A stretch of DNA of 64,000 nucleotides from an uncultured Bacteroidaceae bacterium. GTDB taxonomy: Bacteria; Bacteroidota; Bacteroidia; Bacteroidales; Bacteroidaceae. A program made the position numbers and the translations under genes. The stretch's first letter is position 1. Each line of letters opens with the position of its first letter. The DNA lies in contig CALUJO010000004.1 in NCBI GenBank assembly GCA_944320965.1, positions 56,228-120,227 on the forward strand. Reading direction: 5' to 3'. The notes beneath the pieces were generated by a model that made no database searches, was not told the DNA's origin, and saw nothing but the letters and a program-made list of their open reading frames with translations. This document shows positions 45,732 to 55,540 of the stretch, one piece after another.

Positions 45732-46721
45732 ATGGATCAAAGAAAGTCACAGAACAATAATATGCTTATAGCATTCCTGACATTGCTTGGGGTTCTGGCC
45801 GTTGTAATTCTAATAGGTTTTTTCATGTTGAGAAAAGGTCCTGAAATAATACAGGGACAAGCTGAAGTCACTGAATACCGAATTTCGGGCAAAGTTCCGG
45901 GACGTATATTGGAGTATCGTGTAAAGGAAGGCGACAAGGTTAGCAAGGGAGATACTCTTGTACTTCTTGAAGCACCTGAAGTTCATGCCAAGATGCTTCA
46001 GGCAGAAGCTGCGCAGGCTGCTGCACAGGCACAGCAGGACAAGGCTTACAAGGGAGCAAGAGCCGAACAGATACAGGCTGCATATGAAATGTGGCAGAAG
46101 GCAAAGGCTGGACTTGACATTGCCGAGAAATCATACAAGCGTGTCAAGAACCTTTATGACCAGGGTGTTCTTCCGGCACAGAAGTTTGATGAGGCTGCTG
46201 CCCAGTTAAGTGCAATGCAGGCAACCGAGAAAGCTGCAGAGGCACAATATACAATGGCGAAGAACGGTGCCGAACGTGAAGACAAAATGGCTGCCGAAGC
46301 TCTTGTAAACCGTGCAAAAGGGGCTGTTGCAGAGGTTGAATCATATATAAAGGAAACTGTGCTTCTTGCTCCGGTTGACGGCGAAGTGAGTGAAATATTC
46401 CCTAAGGAAGGCGAACTTGTCGGTACAGGCGCTCCTATTATCAATCTTTCAAAGATGGATGACATGTGGGTAACTTTCAATGTCCGCGAAGACCTTTTGG
46501 TGGATTTGACTGTGGGCAAGGTTGTTGAGGCTTATGTTCCTGCCCTTGACAGAAACATAAAGGTAAAAATCAACTATATGAAAGATCTTGGAACATACGC
46601 TGCATGGAAAGCAACCAAGACAACAGGACAGTATGATATGAAGACATTTGAGGTCAGAGGTTTGCCTGTTGAGAAAATCGAAGGACTCAGACCGGGTATG
46701 TCTGTTATTTTAAAAGAGTAA
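45732..46721 (+). CDS. HlyD-family periplasmic adaptor
   Basis: 329 aa, one N-terminal membrane anchor (residues 12-34), a lipoyl half-motif (GRILEYRVKEGDKVSKGDTL), an Ala/Gln/Lys-rich coiled-coil hairpin (about 85-200), the second lipoyl half (LLAPVDGEVSEIFPKEGELV) and a beta-barrel ending in RPGMSVIL. It bridges the inner-membrane transporter to TolC. Ten nt precede the first permease gene. Confidence 0.92.
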   Translation: MDQRKSQNNNMLIAFLTLLGVLAVVILIGFFMLRKGPEIIQGQAEVTEYRISGKVPGRILEYRVKEGDKVSKGDTLVLLEAPEVHAKMLQAEAAQAAAQAQQDKAYKGARAEQIQAAYEMWQKAKAGLDIAEKSYKRVKNLYDQGVLPAQKFDEAAAQLSAMQATEKAAEAQYTMAKNGAEREDKMAAEALVNRAKGAVAEVESYIKETVLLAPVDGEVSEIFPKEGELVGTGAPIINLSKMDDMWVTFNVREDLLVDLTVGKVVEAYVPALDRNIKVKINYMKDLGTYAAWKATKTTGQYDMKTFEVRGLPVEKIEGLRPGMSVILKE

Positions 46722-46730
46722 TACACTATT

Positions 46731-47915
46731 ATGACAAGAATAAACAAGGATACAATAATCAGGATTGCAAATGTGTTCAGGCGTGAATGCCGCATACTTG
46801 TATCACGTCCGCTGTATCTGTTCTGTATGGTCATTGCACCGTTGTTCTGCTATATCTTCTTTACGACGATGATGGACAGCGGTCTTCCCAAGGAACTTCC
46901 TGTGGGGCTTGTTGACCAGGACAATACTTCGGTGACAAGAATGGTGGCACGAAATCTGGATGCATTCCAGCAGACTGATATTGTGGCTCATTATCCCGAC
47001 TTTACATCGGCAAGGACCGCATTGCAGAGGGGGGAGATATACGGTTTCTTCTACATACCTGACGGGACAACAACAGAAGCCATTACTTCGAATCAGCCGA
47101 AAGTTTCGTTCTATACGAACAATGCCTATCTGATTCCTGGTTCATTGCTTTTCCGTGATATGAAAATGATGTCCGAACTTGCATCCGGTGCTCTTGCACG
47201 CGAAACCCTGTATGCTCGCGGATTTACCGAGGACCAGGCAATGGCAATACTACAGCCTATTGTCATTGATACTCATGCCTTGAACAATCCATGGCTTAAC
47301 TATTCGGTTTATCTGTGCAATACAATGCTCCCCGGTGTGCTTATGTTGCTGATATTTATGGTAACGGCATATTCGATTGCAGTTGAAATAAAACATGATA
47401 CAGCACGTGAATGGCTTGATATGAGCGGAGATTCAATATATGTGGCAATAATAGGAAAACTGTTGCCCCATACAATAATCTTCTTCATAATGAGCATATT
47501 CTATAATGTATATCTGTATGGTTTCCTTCATTTCCCGTGCAACAGCGGAATAGGACCAATGATATTTGCTTCGTTGCTGCTTGTTGTGGCTTCGCAGATG
47601 TGCGGCGTTTTCATGGTAGGTATTTTCCCTACACCGCGTCTTGCGCTTAGTTTTGCATCATTGTGGGGTGTCATTTCATTCTCAATATCCGGATTTACAT
47701 ATCCGGTGATGGCAATGCATCCTGTGTTGCAGGCGGCTTCAAACCTTTTCCCTTTGAGGCATTATTTCCTGATATATGTTGATCAGGCACTGAATGGTTA
47801 CAGTATGTTCTATTCGTGGAAAGCCTATCTGGCATTGCTGTTGTTTACATTCTTGCCGTTCCTTATAATAAAGAGGTTGAAGAATGCACTGAAGACCTAT
47901 ACTTATATACCTTAA
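46731..47915 (+). CDS. ABC-2 type exporter permease (first)
   Basis: 394 aa. A first helix (residues ~24-44), a large periplasmic loop (about 50-195), then five helices in the C-terminal half; the conserved region ISGFTYPVMAMHPVLQAASNLFPLRHYF near 320-350 is the ABC-2 signature. It is of the YhhJ/YbhS/YbhR type that exports hydrophobic compounds together with HlyD and TolC. No ABC ATPase domain is present in this gene or its neighbours. Confidence 0.9.
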   Translation: MTRINKDTIIRIANVFRRECRILVSRPLYLFCMVIAPLFCYIFFTTMMDSGLPKELPVGLVDQDNTSVTRMVARNLDAFQQTDIVAHYPDFTSARTALQRGEIYGFFYIPDGTTTEAITSNQPKVSFYTNNAYLIPGSLLFRDMKMMSELASGALARETLYARGFTEDQAMAILQPIVIDTHALNNPWLNYSVYLCNTMLPGVLMLLIFMVTAYSIAVEIKHDTAREWLDMSGDSIYVAIIGKLLPHTIIFFIMSIFYNVYLYGFLHFPCNSGIGPMIFASLLLVVASQMCGVFMVGIFPTPRLALSFASLWGVISFSISGFTYPVMAMHPVLQAASNLFPLRHYFLIYVDQALNGYSMFYSWKAYLALLLFTFLPFLIIKRLKNALKTYTYIP

Positions 47916-47928
47916 AAAGACAGGATAT

Positions 47929-49170
47929 ATGAAACAGAAAAATATAAGTTTTAAAGGAAAAGTTCTGCAGGGCATACAGGATATGTTCTATATATGGAGG
48001 GAAGAGATGCATAAAATCTTTACCGACCAGGGAATCCTTATATTCTTTTTCCTTGTACCTCTTGCTTATCCTCTTCTGTATGCTTTCATTTATACAAATG
48101 AGGTGGTGCGTGAAGTTCCTGCCGTTGTGGTTGACAACTCAAACAGCTCTATGAGCCGCGAGTTTATCCGCAAGGTGGATGCTACGGCAGATATCAGTAT
48201 TATGGGATACTGCAGTGATTTGGAGGAAGCAAAGGAAATATTGAAACGCGGAGAAGCCTATGGTATATATTATATCCCTGAAGATTTTACCGACAAGCTG
48301 ATGCATCTTGAGCAGTCAGAGATTAGCATTTTCTGCGATATGAGCGGTATGTTATATTATAAGGCTATGCTTCTTTCGGCAACAGAAGTATCTCTTGAAA
48401 TGAACAAGGATATCAAAATTGCCCGTGCCGGCAATACAACCGACCGTCAGGACGAGGTTACTGCCCAACCTATAGAATATGAAAGTGTTGCGCTTTTCAA
48501 TCCGCAGAACGGATTTGCAAGCTTCCTTATTCCGGCTGTGCTGATTCTTATCATACAGCAGACGCTTCTTTTGGGAGTGGGACTGTCTGTCGGTACTGAC
48601 CGTGAAAGGAATCGCATCAATGACCTTGTTCCTATAAGCCGCCATTATAACGGTACTTTGAGAATAGTTATGGGCAAATCATTTGCTTATTTCCTTGTCT
48701 ATGCTGTTGTCTGCATATATGTGCTTTGTGTCGTGCCGCGCATATTCAGCTTGCCTCAGATAGCCAATCCGTTTACGCTGATGGCTTTTCTGCTGCCATT
48801 TGTTATTGCATGCATATTCTTTGCAATGGCATCATCGGTGTTTGTAAAGAATCGTGAGACATGTATGCTTATGTTTGTGTTTACTTCCGTGCCTTTGCTG
48901 TTCCTGTCAGGAATATCATGGCCGTCAAGTGCAATACCATGGTTCTGGAAAGCATTCTCCTATATATTCCCTTCAACATTCGGAATAAAGGGATTTGTAG
49001 CAATAAACAATATGGGGGCAACATTGAATGAGGTTGCGATATTCTATGTCGCACTTTGGATACAGGCAGGCGTCTATTTCATTCTGACTTGTGTGGCTTA
49101 CCGTTGGCAGATAATCAGAAGCCGTAAGAATGCAATTGCCATGCACATGGCAAGCAGGGCTGCAAAATGA
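47929..49170 (+). CDS. ABC-2 type exporter permease (second)
   Basis: 413 aa and paralogous in layout to the preceding permease: helix at ~32-52, periplasmic domain to ~195, five C-terminal helices, and SGISWPSSAIPWFWKAFSYIFPST near 325. The two probably form a heterodimer. It starts 13 nt after the first permease and ends the operon; two hairpins follow. The energising ATPase must be encoded elsewhere. Confidence 0.9.
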   Translation: MKQKNISFKGKVLQGIQDMFYIWREEMHKIFTDQGILIFFFLVPLAYPLLYAFIYTNEVVREVPAVVVDNSNSSMSREFIRKVDATADISIMGYCSDLEEAKEILKRGEAYGIYYIPEDFTDKLMHLEQSEISIFCDMSGMLYYKAMLLSATEVSLEMNKDIKIARAGNTTDRQDEVTAQPIEYESVALFNPQNGFASFLIPAVLILIIQQTLLLGVGLSVGTDRERNRINDLVPISRHYNGTLRIVMGKSFAYFLVYAVVCIYVLCVVPRIFSLPQIANPFTLMAFLLPFVIACIFFAMASSVFVKNRETCMLMFVFTSVPLLFLSGISWPSSAIPWFWKAFSYIFPSTFGIKGFVAINNMGATLNEVAIFYVALWIQAGVYFILTCVAYRWQIIRSRKNAIAMHMASRAAK

Positions 49171-49282
49171 AGTCTGCAAATGATATTTGGAAAATAGAAA
49201 AACGTAAATTGCAAATAAAATAGTTTGTTGTATAGATTTATTGTTGTTAAACAATCGTAAGAAACCCGTGAGGGCTATGGAA

Positions 49283-49314
49283 AATCCCCGTGATAGAGTT
49301 CACGGGGATTTTTT
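49283..49314 (+). terminator. Terminator after exporter operon
   Basis: AATCCCCGTGA (49283-49293) pairs with TCACGGGGATT (49300-49310), followed by TTTT. Confidence 0.85.
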
Positions 49315-49385
49315 CGTTTTATATCGGAATATTTTCTACTGATAACAGGAACTTTGACTGTTGATATTCAGCTATATGTAAAATA

Positions 49386-49425
49386 AAAACGGAGATGAAA
49401 CCTTGAAAGGCCGCATCTCCGTTTT
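49386..49425 (-). terminator. Terminator after ackA
   Basis: AAAACGGAGATG (49386-49397) pairs with CATCTCCGTTTT (49414-49425), just beyond the ackA stop on the minus strand. Confidence 0.8.
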
Positions 49426-49447
49426 GTAAATTTATAATGTGAAGATA

Positions 49448-50650
49448 TTATTTCATACCATTCAGAATTGCCATAGTATCAGAAGCAATCATCAACTCTT
49501 CGTCTGTCGGAACAACAACGACTTTGACTTTTGAATCTGGGGTAGAGATAACCATTTCTTCACCGCGTACCTTGTTCTTTTCTGCGTCAATCTTGACACC
49601 AAGATATTCAAGGCTCTTGCATACTTCTTCGCGACAGTTAGCCTGATTTTCACCTACACCGCCTGTGAATACAATAACGTCAACTCCGTTCATTGCTGCA
49701 GTATATGCTCCGATGTATTTTATGATACGGTAGAAGTACATCTTTTCTGCAAGTAATGCACGTGGATTTCCGGCTTCGCATGCAGCGCAAAGTTCGCGCA
49801 TATCGCTTGATACTCCTGAAACGCCAAGAACACCGCTCTTCTTGTTAAGCAGGTTAGATACTCCGGTAGTGTTCAGTCCTTCCTTATCCATTATATATGC
49901 AACAGCACCGGCATCAATGTCACCGCAACGTGTACCCATCATCAGACCTTCAACCGGAGTAAGTCCCATTGAAGTATCTACTGATTTGCCGTCCTTGACT
50001 GCAGTGATTGAACCGCCGTTACCGATATGGCAAGTGATAATCTTTGTACCTTCCGGTTTAATACCAAGGAATTCACAAACGCGTGCAGAAACATATCTGT
50101 GGCTTGTTCCGTGGAAACCGTAGCGGCGGATAGCATATTTTTCGTAAAGTTCGTAAGGAATTGCGTAAAGATATGCGTAATCAGGCATAGTCTGGTGGAA
50201 TGCTGTATCGAAAACACCAACCTGAGGAACGTTAGGCAATGTCTTTGATATAGCGTTTACACCCTTCAGGTTTGCCGGATTGTGGAGTGGTGCAAGGTCG
50301 TTGCATGAAACAATCATGTCGATAACTTCCTTTGTGATAAGCACAGATTCGCTGAAGCGTTCGCCTCCGTGAACAAGGCGGTGACCGACAGCATTGATTT
50401 CTTCAAGTGACTTGATGCAGCCGTATTCAGGGCTTGTCAGTATTTCAAGGATGAATTCAATACCTGTTGTGTGTTCAGGAATGTTCTTTTCAAGGATTTT
50501 CTTCTCACCGTTAGGCAAAGTAAGCTTAAGGAAAGAGTTCTTCAGTCCTATTTTTTCGATACCTCCCTGTGCGATAACTTCTTTAGAAGTCATGTCAAAG
50601 AGTTTGTATTTGATTGATGAACTTCCGCAGTTCAATACTAATATTTTCAT
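49448..50650 (-). CDS. ackA: Acetate kinase
   Basis: 400 aa, standard. Converts acetyl phosphate and ADP to acetate and ATP. ASKHA-fold motifs: VLNCGSSSIKYKLF at the N-terminus, HRLVHGGERF near 89, FDTAFHQTMP near 147, RYGFHGTSHRYV near 175, and FTGGVGEN near 325. It follows pta in a minus-strand operon (31 nt), giving the substrate-level phosphorylation pathway from acetyl-CoA. Confidence 0.97.
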   Translation of the reverse strand: MKILVLNCGSSSIKYKLFDMTSKEVIAQGGIEKIGLKNSFLKLTLPNGEKKILEKNIPEHTTGIEFILEILTSPEYGCIKSLEEINAVGHRLVHGGERFSESVLITKEVIDMIVSCNDLAPLHNPANLKGVNAISKTLPNVPQVGVFDTAFHQTMPDYAYLYAIPYELYEKYAIRRYGFHGTSHRYVSARVCEFLGIKPEGTKIITCHIGNGGSITAVKDGKSVDTSMGLTPVEGLMMGTRCGDIDAGAVAYIMDKEGLNTTGVSNLLNKKSGVLGVSGVSSDMRELCAACEAGNPRALLAEKMYFYRIIKYIGAYTAAMNGVDVIVFTGGVGENQANCREEVCKSLEYLGVKIDAEKNKVRGEEMVISTPDSKVKVVVVPTDEELMIASDTMAILNGMK

Positions 50651-50681
50651 ATTATCTATAAGTTGTTATAACAGTTAATGA

Positions 50682-51692
50682 TTAGTGTTTTGCTGCTATA
50701 GCCTGGTTTGCAGTAATTGCAATCATCTTGTAGACATCGTCAACAGAACATCCTCTTGAAAGGTCGTTTACCGGACGTGCTATACCCTGAAGAACTGGAC
50801 CTATAGCATCGGCATTTCCAAGACGCTGAACCATCTTATAGGCAATGTTACCAACTTCAAGGCTTGGGAATACAAGAACGTTTGCTTTTCCGGCAATTTC
50901 AGAACCAGGAGCCTTGCTTGCACCTACTGAAGGAACAAGAGCTGCATCTGCCTGAAGTTCACCATCGATTTTTACTGTAGGATCAAGTTCTTTTGCAAGT
51001 TTTGTAGCTTCAACAACCTTGTCAACAACTTCGTGTTTTGCAGAACCTTTTGTAGAAAAGCTCAACATTGCTACTCTTGGATCAGCAAATCCTGCAACAG
51101 CCTTTGCTGTCTGTGCTGTTGTTACGGCAATCTGTGAAAGCTGCTGTGCATCAGGAACCGGAGTAACTGCCACATCACCTACTACAAGGATACCGTTTTC
51201 ACCGTATTGTGGAGTTTTTGTAATAAGAAGCATTGCACCTGAAACGCAAGTGATTCCCGGAGTGGTCTTGATTATTTGAAGAGCAGGGCGGAGTACGTTT
51301 CCTGTAGTGTTGCGGGCACCTGCAAGCTGACCGTCTGCATCACCGTTCTTAATGATAAGACATCCAAGATAAAGAGGGTCAAGAACCAGCTTGTCTGCCT
51401 GTTCCTTTGTCATGCCTTTGCTCTTTCTTAGTTCGAATAGCAGATTTGCATATTCTTCTTTCTTTGGATTTGTTTCCGGATCAATGATTGTTGCCTTTTC
51501 AATGTTGTTAAGTCCCCATTCTTTTGCAAGGGAAAGGATATGTTCCGGATTGCCGATAAGTATAAGTTCTGCTATACCTTCTGCCAGAACCTTGTCGGCA
51601 GCTCTAAGAGTTCTTTCTTCGTCTCCTTCAGGAAGCACGATGCGTTGCGGATTTGCTTTCGCACGTGCAATAATTTCACTAATCAAGTCCAT
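50682..51692 (-). CDS. pta: Phosphate acetyltransferase
   Basis: 336-aa short-form enzyme (only the PTA_PTB catalytic domain, without the N-terminal regulatory part of enterobacterial Pta). It converts acetyl-CoA and Pi to acetyl phosphate. Seen are RIVLPEGDEERTLRAA, GNTTGNV-type ARNTTGNVLRPALQ near 125, MLSFSTKGSA near 208, and VFPSLEVGNIAYKMVQRL near 275. A TAACTTTG -7 box lies 48 nt upstream. ackA is downstream. Confidence 0.96.
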   Translation of the reverse strand: MDLISEIIARAKANPQRIVLPEGDEERTLRAADKVLAEGIAELILIGNPEHILSLAKEWGLNNIEKATIIDPETNPKKEEYANLLFELRKSKGMTKEQADKLVLDPLYLGCLIIKNGDADGQLAGARNTTGNVLRPALQIIKTTPGITCVSGAMLLITKTPQYGENGILVVGDVAVTPVPDAQQLSQIAVTTAQTAKAVAGFADPRVAMLSFSTKGSAKHEVVDKVVEATKLAKELDPTVKIDGELQADAALVPSVGASKAPGSEIAGKANVLVFPSLEVGNIAYKMVQRLGNADAIGPVLQGIARPVNDLSRGCSVDDVYKMIAITANQAIAAKH

Positions 51693-51739
51693 TTTTTATA
51701 TTTTAGAATATTAAATTATATAAATCATCTGTATGTCTG

Positions 51740-51747
51740 CAAAGTTA
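51740..51747 (-). promoter_or_regulatory. Candidate -7 box for pta-ackA
   Basis: Minus-strand TAACTTTG 48 nt upstream of the pta ATG; a TTTG on the same strand lies 24 nt further upstream (51772-51775). Confidence 0.5.
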
Positions 51748-51928
51748 TACAATATTGTAATATTAATATTGCAAAATGCGGTATTTTTTAGCGGAAACAA
51801 TGTTAATGAAGAGCTTTACAAATAAAAAAGATTAAATTATCCCTTTTTCTTAATTTGTCTAATGTTTTATTGATTTTTCATGGTTTTGTTTCAAAATGTG
51901 CTGATATGTCTTGTTTCGTTTGCAATCT

Positions 51929-51959
51929 TTTGTTAATTAGATTGTTTTTTGTAGTTTTG
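51929..51959 (+). promoter_or_regulatory. Promoter of the GH2 gene
   Basis: TTTG (51929-51932), 19-nt spacer, TAGTTTTG (51952-51959): near-ideal Bacteroidetes promoter 33 nt before the ATG. Confidence 0.7.
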
Positions 51960-51992
51960 TGCTAAAATTATATTTTATAAAACACTAATCAG

Positions 51993-54509
51993 ATGAAAAA
52001 TTTTAAAGGTTTGGCCTGTTTGGCTATAATGTCGGGTTTCGCGCTTTCGGCAAGTGCCCAGATGCGTTCGGAAAGATTGCTGGAGCATGATTGGAAGTTC
52101 ACCCGTGATATAGAAGGGGTTCAGGAAATGACTTTTGTTAACCCTGATTATGATGACAGCAAGTGGCAGAACGTAACTGTCCCTCATGATTGGGCTATTT
52201 ACGGTCCTTTCAGCAGTCGCAATGACTTGCAGAATATGGCCATTACCCAGGACGGACAGAAGGAGGCAATGGAACATGCCGGTCGTACCGGAGGATTGCC
52301 TTTTGTTGGTGTAGGATGGTATCGTACAACAATCACTGTACCCGAATATAAGGAAGGTCGTAAGGTTACACTTCTTTTTGACGGAGCAATGAGCCATGCC
52401 GAAGTATATGTTAACGGTGAAAAAGCCGGATTTTGGCCATACGGATACAATTCATTCTATATTGATGCTACTCCGTTTATAAAGGAAGGCGCAGAGAATA
52501 CAATTGCAGTAAGACTGGAAAACAAACCTGAGTCTTCACGCTGGTATCCTGGAGCCGGATTGTACCGTAATGTTCATCTGATTGTAACCGAAGATGTTCA
52601 TGTACCTGTATGGGGAACACAGATAACAACTCCTGTTGTAGAAGATGAATTTGCAAAGGTAAGGGTACGTACATCGGTTGATTTCCCTGAAAGTATGGAC
52701 GTAAATGCGCTTAGCATTGAAACAGAAATCAAGGATGCCGAAGGAAATGTGGTTGCAAAAGCAGGAAAGAAACTCGGTAAATATGACCAGAATGTATTTG
52801 ACCAGGAATTTGTAGTTGAGAATCCTGAACTGTGGTCTCCTGAGACTCCTGAACTTTACAAGGCATATTCAAAGATATATGCTAAAGGTGAACTGAAAGA
52901 CGAGTACTCAACAACATTCGGTATCCGTACAATCGAAATCATTCCTGACAAGGGATTCTTCCTAAACGGCAAGAAGACTGTTTTCAAAGGCGTATGTATG
53001 CACCATGACCTTGGCCCTCTTGGAGCTGCCGTCAATGATGCCGCTATCCGCCGTCAGATGCGTATATTGAAGGATATGGGATGTAACGCTATCCGTACTT
53101 CCCACAATATGCCTGCACCGGAAGTTGTAAAGGCTGCCGATGAAATGGGTATGATGCTCATGCTTGAATCCTTTGACGAATGGAAAACTCCTAAAATGGC
53201 AAACGGTTATCATCTGTACTTTGATGAATGGGTTGACCGCGATTTGACTAACCTTGTACGTCATTACCGCAACAATGCCAGTGTGGTTATGTGGTGTATC
53301 GGTAATGAAGTGCCTGACCAGTGGAATCAGAATGGAGCAAAACTTTCACGTATGCTGCAGGATATCTGCCATCGTGAAGATCCTACGCGCCCTGTAACTC
53401 AGGGAATGGATGCTCCTGATGCCGTGGTAAATAACAACATGGCGGCTGTTATGGACGTTGCCGGTTTCAATTACCGTCCTTTCAAATACCAGACCAATTA
53501 TGACAAATTGCCTCAGCAGATTGTGCTCGGTAGTGAAACAGCCTCAACTTTGAGCTCACGTGGTGTTTACAAATTCCCTGTTGAAAGACAGTCAATGAAG
53601 AAATACGATGACCACCAGGCATCTTCATACGATGTTGAACACTGCGGATGGTCAAATCTTCCAGAAGATGACTTTATCTGGCACAATGACAAGAACTTCT
53701 GTATAGGTGAATTTGTCTGGACAGGATTTGACTATATCGGTGAACCTACTCCATACTATTCTGATTGGCCGAGCCATACATCTTTGTTTGGTATAGTTGA
53801 CCTTGCAGGTCTGCCTAAAGACAGATATTATCTCTACCGTAGCCACTGGAACAGCGGTGAAGAAACACTTCATATTCTTCCTCACTGGAACTGGGAAGGT
53901 CGTGAAGGTGAAGTAACACCGGTGTTTGTATATACAAACTATCCTTCTGCCGAACTGTTCATCAACGGCAAGAGCCAGGGTGTGCGTACAAAAGACATGA
54001 GCGTGACTGTTGAAAATAGCGCTGATGAAGAGTCTGCTAAGAACTTCAAACGTCAGAAACGTTACCGTCTGATGTGGATGGATACCAAATATGAACCGGG
54101 AACTGTAAAGGTTGTCGCTTACGACAAGGACGGAAAAGCTGTAGCTGAAAAGGAAATTCACACAGCAGGCAAACCTCATCATATTGAACTTGTTGCCGAC
54201 CGTTCAGTGATTGCTGCCGACGGACGTGACCTTTCATTCGTTACTGTCAAGGTTGTTGACAAGGACGGTAACCTTTGTCCGAATGTTCAGGACCTTGTAA
54301 AATTCAAGGTTAAGGGTAAAGGATGGTACCGTGCCGGCGCAAACGGTAACCCTGCATGTCTTGACTTGTTCCATGTTCCTCAGATGCACTTGTTCAACGG
54401 TATGATGACAGCTGTGGTTCAGTCAACAGACGAAGCAGGCGAGATAACTCTTGAAGCTACAATGCGCGGAGTGAAGAAGGGTAAAATAACTATCAAGACT
54501 ACTGAATAA
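51993..54509 (+). CDS. Secreted glycoside hydrolase family 2 (beta-galactosidase-like)
   Basis: 838 aa with a Sec signal (cleavage near ALSASAQ, residue 23). Order: sugar-binding jelly-roll (residues ~30-210), Ig-like domain (to ~310), TIM barrel (~320-610), then C-terminal Ig-like/DUF4982-type segments. In the barrel, CIGNEVPDQW near 445 holds the acid/base Glu and LGSETAST near 513 the likely nucleophile; GFFLNGKKTVFKGVCMHHD opens the barrel. Beta-galactosidase is the likeliest activity, but GH2 also covers glucuronidases and mannosidases. Isolated from any SusC/D pair in this window. Confidence 0.88.
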   Translation: MKNFKGLACLAIMSGFALSASAQMRSERLLEHDWKFTRDIEGVQEMTFVNPDYDDSKWQNVTVPHDWAIYGPFSSRNDLQNMAITQDGQKEAMEHAGRTGGLPFVGVGWYRTTITVPEYKEGRKVTLLFDGAMSHAEVYVNGEKAGFWPYGYNSFYIDATPFIKEGAENTIAVRLENKPESSRWYPGAGLYRNVHLIVTEDVHVPVWGTQITTPVVEDEFAKVRVRTSVDFPESMDVNALSIETEIKDAEGNVVAKAGKKLGKYDQNVFDQEFVVENPELWSPETPELYKAYSKIYAKGELKDEYSTTFGIRTIEIIPDKGFFLNGKKTVFKGVCMHHDLGPLGAAVNDAAIRRQMRILKDMGCNAIRTSHNMPAPEVVKAADEMGMMLMLESFDEWKTPKMANGYHLYFDEWVDRDLTNLVRHYRNNASVVMWCIGNEVPDQWNQNGAKLSRMLQDICHREDPTRPVTQGMDAPDAVVNNNMAAVMDVAGFNYRPFKYQTNYDKLPQQIVLGSETASTLSSRGVYKFPVERQSMKKYDDHQASSYDVEHCGWSNLPEDDFIWHNDKNFCIGEFVWTGFDYIGEPTPYYSDWPSHTSLFGIVDLAGLPKDRYYLYRSHWNSGEETLHILPHWNWEGREGEVTPVFVYTNYPSAELFINGKSQGVRTKDMSVTVENSADEESAKNFKRQKRYRLMWMDTKYEPGTVKVVAYDKDGKAVAEKEIHTAGKPHHIELVADRSVIAADGRDLSFVTVKVVDKDGNLCPNVQDLVKFKVKGKGWYRAGANGNPACLDLFHVPQMHLFNGMMTAVVQSTDEAGEITLEATMRGVKKGKITIKTTE

Positions 54510-54536
54510 TACGGTTTCCCGTTAGATCAATAATTG

Positions 54537-54590
54537 AATCCGGAGAGTGTTTCATAAATTATTTTGAAATACCTCCGGATTTATTTTTTG
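54537..54590 (+). terminator. Terminator after GH2 gene
   Basis: AATCCGGAG (54537-54545) pairs with CTCCGGATT (54573-54581), followed by TATTTTTT. Confidence 0.75.
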
Positions 54591-54621
54591 TCTACTGGCG
54601 CAGCACAACGAATAATGTTTG

Positions 54622-54629
54622 TATTTTTG
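54622..54629 (+). promoter_or_regulatory. Candidate -7 box for the 184-aa gene
   Basis: TATTTTTG, 84 nt before the ATG at 54714. Confidence 0.4.
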
Positions 54630-54713
54630 CATAATTGTGTGCCGTTTGGTTGTCATATAAAACAAGGCGCGCACTGGTTTTAATATATCAGAGTAAAAAT
54701 TGTAAATTGAAAT

Positions 54714-55268
54714 ATGGATAAAGATTATTTGGACAGATTTGAAAGCAAGTTGCAACAGGATTTGGTATTCCTTTGCACTTCATATAAGATGCTTGACGGA
54801 AGTCTTCCGGCTTCTGATGACATTGAGGCACGTTGGCATGATTTGGCACCGGAATATGTGGCTGATGCTGTATATGAGATACAGGATTATCCTACGGTTT
54901 CTGTAGGATGGGCAGGTTATCTTGGTATGGCTGTTGCCTACGGTTGGGATTCTGACTGGACAAGATACTCAAAGGCTGAATACAAGTCATATTACGGTCC
55001 GCGAGGTTTTGACGATATGGACGAGCATATAGTCAGCTCAATTCTCCGTATCCCTCTTGAAAGCGATGATGCCAAGTCAATAGAAGATATGTTGCGCCGT
55101 TGTGCCCAGTCGGCAGTCGACCATATAAGGCATGAGCAGATTGAACCCCAGAGTCCAACTGCATTCCATGTATTTGCCCGTGCATGCAAAGTCATGTTCC
55201 GCATCGGAGCGGGAATTGAACTGAAAAGACTTGGATACAAGTTTGAAAAAGTGGATATGGGAAACTGA
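54714..55268 (+). CDS. Conserved-looking hypothetical protein, 184 aa
   Basis: Acidic, alpha-helical cytoplasmic protein without signal or membrane helix. It has an aromatic-rich centre (SVGWAGYLGMAVAYGWDSDW, about 62-81, and YKSYYGPRGFDDMDEH) and a C-terminal amphipathic region (FHVFARACKVMFRIGAGIELKRLG). I do not recognise its family. It stands alone between terminators and the repeat locus upstream of the restriction-modification genes. Confidence 0.75.
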   Translation: MDKDYLDRFESKLQQDLVFLCTSYKMLDGSLPASDDIEARWHDLAPEYVADAVYEIQDYPTVSVGWAGYLGMAVAYGWDSDWTRYSKAEYKSYYGPRGFDDMDEHIVSSILRIPLESDDAKSIEDMLRRCAQSAVDHIRHEQIEPQSPTAFHVFARACKVMFRIGAGIELKRLGYKFEKVDMGN

Positions 55269-55341
55269 TTTCTCCAATCCGCCTGTTTTTTTCCGAAAAA
55301 GCCCCGGTCGTTTTTGCCGGAAACATGCAATGTTTCAATAA

Positions 55342-55407
55342 AAAACCTCCTGCCTTTTTGCCCAAAATGTTTGGTGTTTTTGGGAAAAGGTCAGGAGGTT
55401 TTTTGAT
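55342..55407. repeat. 22-nt tandem repeats AAAA-N9-TTTT-N5 (three units), locus E
   Basis: Units at 55342, 55364 and 55386, each 22 nt. N9 cores are CCTCCTGCC, TGTTTGGTG and GTCAGGAGG; the last unit begins AAAG. Units 1 and 3 are nearly complementary and fold over unit 2, the same design as locus B. Confidence 0.8.
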
Positions 55408-55474
55408 GGCAGTTTTAATTGCCGTAATATGCGAAAAATATGTACTTTAAGATAATTATTATAATTGCAATAAT

Positions 55475-55482
55475 TATATTTG
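55475..55482 (+). promoter_or_regulatory. Candidate -7 box for hsdM
   Basis: TATATTTG, 58 nt before the hsdM ATG; no clear -33 element. Confidence 0.4.
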
Positions 55483-55540
55483 CAATAAAGCCTGCGAAGA
55501 GCGGCTGCGTTAAGGTTTCGTTACAGAAAAATAAACAATA

